NCBI GenBank assembly: GCA_000751555.1
Contig: CCEZ01000004.1
Coordinates: forward strand, 26,975 to 90,974
From: Anaerosalibacter massiliensis
Lineage (GTDB): Bacteria; Bacillota; Clostridia; Tissierellales; Sporanaerobacteraceae
DNA length: 64,000 bases
Direction: 5' to 3'
A model generated the notes under the pieces. That model had not been told where the DNA came from and made no database searches. It was given only the letters and a program-made list of their open reading frames with translations. This document shows positions 10,097-17,256 of the stretch, one piece after another. Each line of letters opens with the position of its first letter. The first letter of the stretch is position 1. The position numbers were made by a program, and so were the translations under genes.

Positions 10097-10292
10097 TCTG
10101 CAGAGGAACGTAGGGGGTGATGCCTGTGCTTGCTTAAGGGCATGAAATATTGATAAGACAAGGATATTGGAAACTTATCCAAAGAATAATTTAATCATTT
10201 AAAATAAATCATACTAAACATATAAATTTATATAATTGCTAGGTTGCATAGAGAAACTATATAGGCTATAGTTTTTATATGGAGTATATTAA
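10097..10292 (+). repeat. Structured intergenic repeat, copy D (3' half, diverged)
   Basis: Only the 3' half of the element is recognisable. GATAAG near 10151 pairs with CTTATC near 10174, followed by AGGTTGCATAGAGA, CTATATAGGCTATAG and TGGAGTATATT. The GATA...TATC stem is extended here by a changed but still complementary pair. The 541-base gap 10026-10566 otherwise holds nothing I can name. A shorter trace of the final block may be present near 11385-11425. Confidence 0.5.
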
Positions 10293-10566
10293 TTATAATT
10301 AAGTTGAGTATATAGGAGAAATGTGTTTGATTTTAAAACTTTATCAAATATTTCTACTAAGTTTTAAAAAAGATTGATATATTTTTCATATAATAAATAT
10401 TTTTAGAAGGAATGGTTGTATATTGATGTTTTGCAAAAAGTTAGTATTTTATTCTGATATTAAATAAAGAATATATAACTGATAGATTTAAAGAAAAGTA
10501 ATTTATATTGAGATATCTTATTTAGATTATTTAGATAAATGTTACTTTGAAACTAGGAGATAAAAT

Positions 10567-11379
10567 ATGAAGATTGAAGAATATATAAAGCTTAGAAAAG
10601 CCCAAGATAATTTAGATGAATTTGATCCAAAAAAGAAAATAGAGAATTTACATTCAATTATAGATTATGTTTTTGAATATTTTATAACTTATGTTGATAT
10701 TAATGCTTTGGAAAAAAGAAAGGTAGAAAAAAATGAAAAAGTAGTTAAAAATCAAAAACAGTTGAGAGAATATAGTGATGAAACACAAAGATGGCTACTA
10801 AAAATATTTGCAGAATATGATGTAAGATTAAATATAAGAATCAGGAATGCATTGAATGATAATGATATGTTTTTATTATATGGAGATGAAGCTCATTTTA
10901 GAAAAGCGACTTTTCAATGTTACGCAAAGCTTTCAAAAAAGCATAACTTCTTAGAGAATTATACAGAAGAACTTTTTGATTTCGTGGTAGATTAGCATAA
11001 GATTTGGAGTATGGATTACACTGAGAATTCTGAGAGAAACAAAATCTTAATGAAATTTCTCGATAGTGTTACAAAATATATAGAAAATACTTAGGAAAAA
11101 TATCATGTAAACTTGTTGGCTTGGGGTTCCAAATATGCTATTTCATTTTCTGATGAGGTATGTATTTGTAGTTATGATTCAAAAGATAAGGAGTATGATG
11201 TTAAAAAAGAAAAGAATAAATTTAATTTAAATATCAAATATTCACAAGTATCAGATATCCCGTATATAAAAGGTAAGAAAAGTTATCTAGAGATGATTAT
11301 AATGTATTTTTGGTGTACTAGAATTGTTGATGAAGAGGAGTATTTAGAAGAATATCTAAAAAAATTTGTTGGAAAATAG
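10567..11379 (+). pseudogene. Unrecognised gene broken by two in-frame TAG codons
   Basis: A single frame runs from ATG 10567 to TAG 11377-11379, interrupted only by TAG at 10993-10995 and TAG near 11092. Without the stops it would encode about 270 residues, charged and mostly helical in the first half, with no signal peptide or clear membrane segment. I do not recognise the family. Two nonsense codons and no frameshift suggest early decay of an accessory gene. The first 142 residues could still be made as a fragment. Confidence 0.55.
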
Positions 11380-11505
11380 AATGGTTAGATATATAGGTTA
11401 TGGTTATATATAGTTTATAATTAAAAACAAGAATATTTAATTTTGTATAGTTGTGAGAAAGTGTGAACTAAAGGGTATTTATATATAATGAGAGGGTTGA
11501 TATTA

Positions 11506-12321
11506 TTGTTTAAAGTAAATAAACTTAGCTCAAGAGCTATTGATAATATTACATATGACGATAGTCCAAGTTTTTCAGGAATTGTTGCTGGTGAATGTAA
11601 GGGTGATATATGGGTTGATGATGTAGAGAAACCTAATATTGCATTGGTTGCTTCATTTGCAGTAGGTGGATTTTCAATATTAGGAGAACCTATTAATATT
11701 GAGGTTTATAGCAAATTTAAAACTTTTATGATAGAAGATATGTTTTGTAAATTAAAAAGTAAAGGTGTTAATTTTTTTGAGTTTTCTATTGAGTCAGAGA
11801 AAGCAAAACCATATATTCTCGACATATTTAACAATAAAGTTATTCAAACCGAAGATGAATATACATTCCGTAAAAATGATAGATATAATGAAAGTATCAT
11901 AGTTCCAGATGGATATAAGATATATAAAGTTGATTCTAAGTTTTTAGAAAAATTGGAAAGTGGCGTATTTGATAATCCAGAATTTCTGGTAGAACGATTG
12001 TTGGAATCTTGGGGTACTTATAACGATTTTCTAAAAAAAAGTGTGGCGTTTGTGGCAGTTAATCAAAATAGAATAGTTGCTGTTATTGCTGGAACAGCAA
12101 GATTTAAAAGTATAATTCCAATTGATATTGAAACAGAAAATAGTCATAGAAAGAAAGGCTTAGCACTTGCTTTAACACATCACTTTGTAAATGAATGCAT
12201 AGATAATGGATTTATAGCGCAATGGGACTGTGTTGATTCTAATATAGCTTCAAAGAGAACAGTGGAGAGGGCTGGATTTCAATTCTTGAAGAAAAATACG
12301 GTTTATTGGTTTGAAATTTGA
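11506..12321 (+). CDS. GNAT-like acetyltransferase (GNAT_acetyltran type)
   Basis: The roughly 271-residue protein has a divergent N-terminal half and a C-terminal acetyltransferase fold (VAFVAVNQNRIVAVIAG, then IDIETENSHRKKGLALAL as the CoA-binding loop, then DSNIASKRTVERAGF). This plan matches the GNAT_acetyltran group, which includes a zwittermicin-resistance-type protein, but the substrate is unknown. I prefer TTG 11506, nine bases after AGAGGG, to the in-frame ATG at 11488, which has no clear ribosome site. Domain recognition is firm; the role in resistance is inferred from the family and setting. Confidence 0.75.
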   Translation: MFKVNKLSSRAIDNITYDDSPSFSGIVAGECKGDIWVDDVEKPNIALVASFAVGGFSILGEPINIEVYSKFKTFMIEDMFCKLKSKGVNFFEFSIESEKAKPYILDIFNNKVIQTEDEYTFRKNDRYNESIIVPDGYKIYKVDSKFLEKLESGVFDNPEFLVERLLESWGTYNDFLKKSVAFVAVNQNRIVAVIAGTARFKSIIPIDIETENSHRKKGLALALTHHFVNECIDNGFIAQWDCVDSNIASKRTVERAGFQFLKKNTVYWFEI

Positions 12322-12477
12322 ATGCGATATGATGAATTGTTTAGCTTAATTTGAAGTTAAGTTGCATCACATCTTTTATACAATGCGAATAAATCTTCTT
12401 TATAAAGCAAGCGATTAAATTTTATAATAAGAAACTTAGCAAGGGTTAAATTAAAAACTAAATATTAAAACCAAACT

Positions 12478-12510
12478 AACGGTAAGACGAAAATCTTGCC
12501 GTTTTTTCAT
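12478..12510 (+). terminator. Rho-independent terminator
   Basis: ACGGTAAGAC and ATCTTGCCGT form a hairpin with two G-U pairs around a GAAA loop, followed by six T. It may have ended the transcript of a lost upstream gene or of the GNAT gene. Confidence 0.7.
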
Positions 12511-12541
12511 GCCTAAAATCAACGAGAGGAGGTGATTATCG

Positions 12542-13419
12542 ATAGTCTTTAATTATTATCATGGCAAAGAATCAGAGCAGTTTTCATTCTTTAGAATACC
12601 AAAGGTACTTTATACAGATCCAATATTTAAAAATCTATCATCTGATGCTAAAGTACTCTATGGAATTCTTTTAGATAGAATGGAATTATCTATAAAAAAT
12701 AGCTGGGTTGATGAAAATAACAGAGTATTTATTTACTTTACCATTGAAAATATTATGGAAATCATGGGGGGAAATAAGAAGTCTGTAAAGGTGCTTTCTG
12801 AACTTGATACGGAAAAGGGAATTGGACTTATAGAAAAGCAAAGACAGGGGCAGGGAAAACCTACTAAAATTTATGTAAAAAACTTCATTGTGGACAATCT
12901 TTCTGAAATGTCAAAAGGAAATTTTAAGAAGTGTCGAAAGGATAAGGTAATAATACTAATATTAATAATACAGAAACTAGTGATACTAATCAAATCTTAT
13001 CTTCAGGAGAAAAAGATAATAGATTAAGATTAGATAGAAATTTCATAAATAAAGCAGAAGCATATAGAAATCTTATTTATAAAAATATTGAGTATAAGCA
13101 TTTTAAGCAATTTGAATCTGCTCAGATAGGAAATATAGATAATATTGTAGATTTAATGGTAGATATCTGTGTTCAAGAAGAAGGTACAATACCTATTAAT
13201 GACAATCAAATGCCTGTAGAAGTGGTAAAGAGTAAGTTTTTAAAACTCACCTCATCTCATATTGAATACATTATGGATAGTCTTGATAGAAATCCTAGTG
13301 AGGTTAGAAATATTAGAAATTACTTGATTACAGCAATATATAATGTACCAAATACTATGAGTCAGTACTATAGAAGCCTAGTTAATCATGATATGAATGA
13401 AGGAGATTATAATTGGTAG
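12542..13419 (+). pseudogene. Replication initiator RepA-like (RepA_N), broken
   Basis: The frame from 12542 reads IVFNYYHGKESEQFSFFRIP and continues with AKVLYGILLDRM, NRVFIYFTIENIMEIMG and GIGLIEKQRQGQGKP. This is the RepA_N initiator domain found on plasmids and integrative conjugative elements. A textbook AGGAGGTGAT at 12527-12536 points to codon 12542, which is ATA instead of a start codon. A frameshift near 12940-12955 moves the rest (NTNINN to NEGDYNW) into another frame ending at 13419. The start-codon change and the frameshift together show a dead gene. It opens the element relic that continues with PcfB. Confidence 0.75.
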
Positions 13420-13480
13420 GTTATATTAGTGGAGTTCCACCATAGAGGATATTTAAGAAAAAATGAAAGGAGGCATAAGA

Positions 13481-13963
13481 TTGCAAGAAGAAGTTACTGA
13501 AAAATCAATTGCATTTGTAGCTAAAAACAATAAGATGACACTATCCGTTTTAAAAATATTAATTAGTGCCTATCTTAAAGAAAAAGAAAGACAGAAAATA
13601 TCTAAGGGACAAAATATTAAGAGAAAGAAAGTATCTTTAAAAGAGCTATCCAAGAAATATGATGGTTTAAAGAGTATTGAAATTAATGAAAATAATATAA
13701 AAGGTTTTGAGAAAAGTGCTAAAAAGTATGCGATAGAATATGCTTTAATAAAGGACAAGACAACAGACCCACCAACATATATAGTATTTTTCAAGGGGAA
13801 GGATACAGATATTTTAGATACAACCTTTAGGGAGTTTGTTGGAAATGAAATAGATAGGGATAAAAGACCATCTCTAAAACAAGCCCTAAAGAAGATGAAG
13901 GAAATATCCAAATCTATAAATAAAGACAAGGTTAAAAATAAACATCAGGAGCAAAGCCTATGA
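13481..13963 (+). CDS. PcfB-like conjugation protein (DUF3801)
   Basis: This ~160-residue basic protein has the N-terminal region (SIAFVAKNNKMTLSVLKILI) and central block (KVSLKELSKKYDGLKSIEI) typical of PcfB/DUF3801 proteins of Gram-positive conjugative elements, where it accompanies the coupling protein. AAAGGAGG at 13466-13473 is seven bases before TTG 13481, so the ATG at 13463 is not the likely start. The stop overlaps the ATG of the coupling-protein remnant, as in intact elements. The gene looks intact although its neighbours are broken. Confidence 0.72.
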   Translation: MQEEVTEKSIAFVAKNNKMTLSVLKILISAYLKEKERQKISKGQNIKRKKVSLKELSKKYDGLKSIEINENNIKGFEKSAKKYAIEYALIKDKTTDPPTYIVFFKGKDTDILDTTFREFVGNEIDRDKRPSLKQALKKMKEISKSINKDKVKNKHQEQSL

Positions 13964-14121
13964 GTAGGATTATCGAAAATATAAGATATGAAATTTCTTT
14001 AATAGATAAAAAGAAACTATTTATAAAACTAGTATCATATATTTTTATCTACTATATTTTCAATAAGGTTGAAGAGATGTATAAAGGATTACCATTAAAT
14101 AACTTCTTTATTACTCTATAA
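13960..14121 (+). pseudogene. Type IV coupling protein (VirD4/TcpA-like) N-terminal remnant
   Basis: The frame starts in an ATGA overlap with PcfB and gives 53 residues: a basic N-terminus and one hydrophobic segment (LVSYIFIYYIFNKVEEMY). That is how PcfC/VirD4-like coupling proteins begin. All ATPase sequence is missing. After about 14100 the sequence changes to a restriction methylase tail, so this is the break point of a deletion or recombination. Confidence 0.5.
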
Positions 14122-14423
14122 TGGAAGCAGATGGCTATTCCTTAGATGATAAAAGGAGTAAAATAGAAGAAAATGATATACCAGATATAATAGAAAGATT
14201 CAATAATTTAGAAGGAGAAAAAGACAGAAAAAGAACAAAAAAGTCCTTCTTTGTACCAAAAGCTGAAATAGCAGAAAACCACTACGATTTAAGTATAAAT
14301 AGGTATAAAGAAATAAAGTATGAAGAAATAGAATATGAAAAACCAGAGGTAATATTAGACGAGATAAAAGATTTGGAAGAAGAGATAGATAAAGCATTAG
14401 AAAAGTTAGAGAGGATGATATAG
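14121..14423 (+). pseudogene. Type I restriction methylase HsdM, C-terminal remnant
   Basis: The translation MEADGYSLDDKRSKIEENDI is the conserved near-C-terminal motif of N-6 adenine methylases of type I systems. A charged coiled tail (about 35 residues) follows and ends at TAG 14423. The catalytic NPPF/Y domain is absent. The ATG at 14121 is an internal Met of the ancestral gene. The remnant is directly fused to the coupling-protein fragment upstream and followed by HsdS-like sequence. Confidence 0.75.
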
Positions 14424-14426
14424 GAA

Positions 14427-14869
14427 ATGAGAAAAAAATTAATAGATATTTTTGAAAAGCCTATATCAGGGGAATGAGGAAAAGAAGCAAATAGTGATAG
14501 TTCAGTAAAAGTGATTAGGACAACAAATTTTACTAATGTGAGAAAATTAAATTTAGATGATGTTGTTTTTAGAAGTATTGATGAGAAAAAGATAGAAAGA
14601 AAAAAATTACAATATGGAGATATAATAATTGAAAAGTCAGGAGGAGGACCTAAATAACCTGTTGGTAGAGTTGTTTACTTCGATATTGATGATGATATTT
14701 ATTTGTGTAATAATTTTACTTCTATCTTACGAGCAAAAAAGAATTGCAAGAGGAGCCTTTTAAGAATATAGGTAGTATTATAGATATATTTGATACGGAG
14801 AATGCACTTAAGATAGTAAGTATAATAGATAATATAAATAAAAATGCGGAAGATATTATAGGAGCTTAA
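14427..14869 (+). pseudogene. Type I restriction specificity subunit HsdS, decayed
   Basis: The frame from ATG 14427 reads as an HsdS target-recognition region (VIRTTNFTN, YGDIIIEKSGGGPK, PVGRVVYF). It is cut by TGA at 14475-14477, where GEWG is expected, and by TAA at 14655-14657, where Gln is expected. A frameshift near 14740 moves the end (FKNIGSIIDIFDTENALK) into another frame closing at 14869. It is much shorter than a normal two-domain HsdS (about 400 residues), so there is probably an internal deletion too. Confidence 0.7.
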
Positions 14870-14887
14870 TTATTTTTTAGTCTAAAC

Positions 14888-14930
14888 AAATTCCCTCCTT
14901 GCATATAATGACAATATAAGGAGGGAATTT
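14888..14930 (+). promoter_or_regulatory. Hairpin enclosing the ribosome site, -10 box in its loop
   Basis: AAATTCCCTCCTT (14888-14900) and AAGGAGGGAATTT (14918-14930) are a perfect 13-base inverted repeat. The right arm contains the ribosome site of the next gene. The 17-base loop holds TATAAT at 14904-14909. A transcript started from that -10 box would lack the left arm and expose the site, while a read-through transcript would fold and hide it. The -35 element is not obvious. Confidence 0.55.
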
Positions 14931-14932
14931 TG

Positions 14933-15658
14933 GTGTTTAGGCGAATTAAGCTAGTAGTATTAAATTTTATCTTGATGACTATAGTAATTATTGTTGGCAA
15001 TAAGATACATTTATTTTTATTTGAAAAAAATATAGACAATAATTCTAGTGATGTATATTTGACTGAAAAAGAGCCTAATTTATCTATACTTATTGAGGTG
15101 GATAGGAAAGCTTTGTATTTAATAGATATGGATGAAAATAAAGTTATAAAAAAATATCCAGTGGCTACAGGGAAGCCTGATTCTCCTACACCTTTAGGTA
15201 CCTTTAAAATAGTTGAAAAAGCTGCATGGGGAGGAGGATTTGGTTCTAGATGGATGGGACTTAATGTTCCATGGGGTAAATATGGTATTCATGGTACTAA
15301 CAAACCAGGCTCTATAGGGTACAACGCTTCACAAGGCTGTATAAGAATGAGAAATGAAGATGTAAAAGAGCTTTATTCTATGGTGAAGCATGAAACATTA
15401 GTGACTTTGACTTCTGGGGAATATGATCCTTTTGGCTATGGACTTAGAACATTGAGGCCAGGTGATAGAGGAGCAGATGTGGCAGAAGTTCAAAAGAGAC
15501 TCAAATCAAAAGGATATTATGAAGGTTCTATAGATGGGGTTTATGGAGATGGAATGAAAGTAGCATTGATAAATTTTTTAAAGGATAATAATATGTCTAT
15601 AACTGATAATATAGGGTATAATGTTTATGAAAAACTTGGGATAATAATTATGGATTAA
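14933..15658 (+). CDS. L,D-transpeptidase (YkuD) with peptidoglycan-binding domain
   Basis: The protein is anchored by an N-terminal membrane segment (about residues 8-28) and acts outside the cell on peptidoglycan, forming 3-3 cross-links or attaching proteins. The YkuD domain shows the catalytic pattern GIHGTNKPGS...SQGCIRM with the nucleophilic Cys. A peptidoglycan-binding repeat (LRPGDRGADVAEVQKRLKSKG) fills the C-terminus. GTG 14933 is seven bases after AAGGAGGG and is preferred to TTG 14930. In spore-formers such enzymes can act in vegetative or spore wall; the sequence does not decide. Confidence 0.88.
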   Translation: MFRRIKLVVLNFILMTIVIIVGNKIHLFLFEKNIDNNSSDVYLTEKEPNLSILIEVDRKALYLIDMDENKVIKKYPVATGKPDSPTPLGTFKIVEKAAWGGGFGSRWMGLNVPWGKYGIHGTNKPGSIGYNASQGCIRMRNEDVKELYSMVKHETLVTLTSGEYDPFGYGLRTLRPGDRGADVAEVQKRLKSKGYYEGSIDGVYGDGMKVALINFLKDNNMSITDNIGYNVYEKLGIIIMD

Positions 15659-15674
15659 ATATTTAAAAAACTAC

Positions 15675-15703
15675 TTTACAAAGGTATCTTTTTTTCCTAT
15701 AAT
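15675..15703 (+). promoter_or_regulatory. Sigma-A-type promoter
   Basis: TTTACA (15675-15680) and TATAAT (15698-15703) are separated by exactly 17 bases. The promoter lies about 45 bases before the small gene at 15748 and just after the transpeptidase gene. Confidence 0.65.
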
Positions 15704-15747
15704 ATTGTCGTCGGTAGTTTATTATTATTTGCAGGAGATGACCTATT

Positions 15748-15909
15748 ATGATACGCAAAAGATATGAAATTAAACGGGGTTATCTTTTTTATAAAGATGA
15801 ACTAGAATTCAAATCTTCTTTACAGGAGTTTTTTTGGAAAACCCGTATGAAAATGAAAGGATGCAATATTAAAGAAATTAGGCGTAATAAACAGTCTTTT
15901 AAATATTAA
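15748..15909 (+). CDS. Small basic protein, unknown
   Basis: A 53-residue frame starts at ATG 15748, ten bases after AGGAG at 15733-15737. It has its own 17-base-spaced promoter upstream and a terminator directly downstream. The product is rich in Lys and Arg (MIRKRYEIKRGYLFYKDELE at the start) with no membrane segment. I do not recognise it. Promoter, ribosome site and terminator together support a real gene. Confidence 0.6.
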   Translation: MIRKRYEIKRGYLFYKDELEFKSSLQEFFWKTRMKMKGCNIKEIRRNKQSFKY

Positions 15910-15923
15910 AAAGTATTTAATTA

Positions 15924-15960
15924 AAAACTTCTGTTTAGATTTTAAAACAGAAGTTTTTTA
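15924..15960 (+). terminator. Rho-independent terminator
   Basis: AAAACTTCTGTTT and AAACAGAAGTTTT form a hairpin followed by a T run, ending the small-gene transcript. Confidence 0.8.
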
Positions 15961-15974
15961 GTTTTATCTAATAC

Positions 15975-16003
15975 TTACTTAATTTTACTATAAATGTTAT
16001 AAT
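15975..16003 (+). promoter_or_regulatory. Promoter of the ferritin gene
   Basis: TTACTT (15975-15980), a 17-base spacer and TATAAT (15998-16003), with TG shortly before the -10 box, precede the ferritin gene. The -35 match is weak. Confidence 0.45.
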
Positions 16004-16089
16004 AATGACAAAATCTATATAATAGGTTTAAATGCTTATTGTTGGGTATATTAAATATGGTAATGATTTTTTTAATAGGAGGGATTATT

Positions 16090-16605
16090 ATGTTATCGGA
16101 AAAGTTACTTAAAGAATTAAACAAACAAATTAATTATGAGTTATATTCAGCTCACTATTATCTAGCTATGGCTGGATACTGTCTTAGTGAAGATTTACCT
16201 GGATTTGCAAATTTTTTCATAGCACAAGCTGAAGAGGAAAAATTTCATGCTATGAAATTTTTCAATTTTGTAGATGAGATGGATGGAAAGATTAAAATAT
16301 CAGGATTAGAAGAACCAGAAGAAGATTATAAATCTGCATTAGAAGTTTTTAAAGCAGCTCTTGAGCATGAAAAATTTGTTACAAAGAGAATATATCATCT
16401 TATGGATATTGCAATGGAAGAAAAAGAACATGCTACTATTAGTTTCTTAAAATGGTTTGTTGATGAACAAATAGAAGAAGAAAATAGTATGAAAGATATA
16501 ATAGTACAACTTGAAAAAATCAGTGGAGATAGCCATGCAATGTATATGTTAGATAAAGAACTAGGTCAAAGAGTATTTACACCACCAGCAGACTCTGATC
16601 AATAA
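16090..16605 (+). CDS. Ferritin (FtnA-like)
   Basis: This 171-residue non-haem ferritin would oxidise Fe(II) and store iron in a 24-subunit shell. Visible ferroxidase-centre elements are NYELYSAHYYLAMAGYC, AEEEKFHAMKFFNFVDE and the later EEKEHATISFLKWFVDEQIEEE. TAGGAGG at 16077-16083 sets the start at ATG 16090; an upstream ATG at 16039 lacks a ribosome site and would add a non-homologous tail. It is a single gene with its own promoter and terminator. The feo genes at 20.7-23.1 kb supply Fe(II). Confidence 0.93.
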   Translation: MLSEKLLKELNKQINYELYSAHYYLAMAGYCLSEDLPGFANFFIAQAEEEKFHAMKFFNFVDEMDGKIKISGLEEPEEDYKSALEVFKAALEHEKFVTKRIYHLMDIAMEEKEHATISFLKWFVDEQIEEENSMKDIIVQLEKISGDSHAMYMLDKELGQRVFTPPADSDQ

Positions 16606-16612
16606 TTCATGA

Positions 16613-16645
16613 AAAAAGATAGGCCCTATATAGAGCCTATCTTTC
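16613..16645. terminator. Bidirectional terminator
   Basis: AAAGATAGGC and GCCTATCTTT form a hairpin with A and T runs on either side, placed between the convergent ferritin and SASP genes. Confidence 0.8.
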
Positions 16646-16652
16646 TTTATAT

Positions 16653-16895
16653 CTATCTAGTAGTTGTTCCACCACTCATGTTTTGTTGAGCCATTTGTAC
16701 TAATCTTTTAGTCATATAGCCACCAACATAACCATTTTGTCTTGATGGTAGATTACCTTTATCCATTGTTTCATAATTTGACATTCCAAGTTCAGAAGCT
16801 ATTTCTGTCTTCATTTGATTCAATGCTTGACGTGCTTCAGGAACTAAAATTTGATTACTTCCAGTATTATTTGTGTTATTAGCCAATTTGTTCAA
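16653..16895 (-). CDS. Small acid-soluble spore protein, alpha/beta type
   Basis: This 80-residue DNA-binding protein saturates spore DNA and protects it, then is degraded at germination. The conserved parts are VPEARQALNQMKTEIASELG, which includes the TEIA cleavage site for the Gpr protease, and GYVGGYMTKRLVQMAQQ. AAAGGAG sits before the ATG at 16895. A forespore-type promoter lies upstream. It shows that the organism is, or recently was, a spore-former. Confidence 0.95.
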   Translation of the reverse strand: MNKLANNTNNTGSNQILVPEARQALNQMKTEIASELGMSNYETMDKGNLPSRQNGYVGGYMTKRLVQMAQQNMSGGTTTR

Positions 16896-17180
16896 CTCCT
16901 TTCTTGATTTATAATTTATATATTAAATTGGTGTATTAGTATTATGTGTAGAAAAATATCTAATAAACATGTACTTTTTTCATAGTTTATATTATTTTTC
17001 AATGAAATCCAAAAAAAAACATTTCAAATACATATATTTAGTACGAAAATACGGAATAAATCCGAAAAAATGAAAAACTTTAAATGGCTATCTTTCAAAT
17101 AATCTTTAGAATTAGTTCGATAAAGTGGAAAAATTTTTAAAAGATTACTTCTACTAGTTTAAATAGTATAGCATAAGAGA
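16896..17180. other. Divergent control region between SASP and lysA
   Basis: The 361-base gap (16896-17256) holds a sigma-G-like promoter for the SASP and a sigma-54-like promoter for lysA. Two inverted repeats lie 120-190 bases upstream of the latter: TGAAAT/ATTTCA near 17003-17027 and CGGA/TCCG at 17052-17064. They are placed where enhancer sites for a sigma-54 activator would be. I see no lysine riboswitch. Confidence 0.45.
16940..16969 (-). promoter_or_regulatory. Sigma-G-like promoter of the SASP gene
   Basis: On the minus strand, TGTTTA (16969-16964) and CATAATA (16946-16940) are 17 bases apart, close to the forespore sigma-G/F pattern. They lie about 45 bases before the SASP start. 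Confidence 0.5.
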
Positions 17181-17196
17181 TGGTATGAATATTGCA
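17181..17196 (+). promoter_or_regulatory. Sigma-54-like -24/-12 promoter
   Basis: TGGTATGAATATTGCA has GG and GC exactly ten bases apart and a TTGCA -12 box, close to the consensus TGGCAC-N5-TTGCA. It ends 60 bases before lysA. The downstream TATAAT at 17197-17202 has no good -35 partner. Confidence 0.5.
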
Positions 17197-17256
17197 TATA
17201 ATAGTATTAATATAACCAATATAACCAAATTTCAAAATTAAGAAGGGAGAATAAAT

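Noticed and set aside
4446..10292. Integron cassette array with attC sites
   Set aside because: Genes of one orientation alternate with repeats, but the repeats are about 370 bases, do not follow an attC core plan, and no integrase is in the window.
13463..13480. ATG 13463 as the PcfB start
   Set aside because: Its codons contain the ribosome site itself; TTG 13481 is seven bases after AAAGGAGG and matches the family N-terminus.
8397..14869. Genetic recoding of stop codons (selenocysteine or pyrrolysine)
   Set aside because: Stops of all three kinds plus a frameshift and a lost start codon occur in neighbouring genes, which fits decay better than recoding; no SECIS-like hairpin follows the TGA in metG.
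16896..17256. Lysine riboswitch upstream of lysA
   Set aside because: No lysine-aptamer blocks or terminator are present in the gap; a sigma-54-like promoter explains it better.
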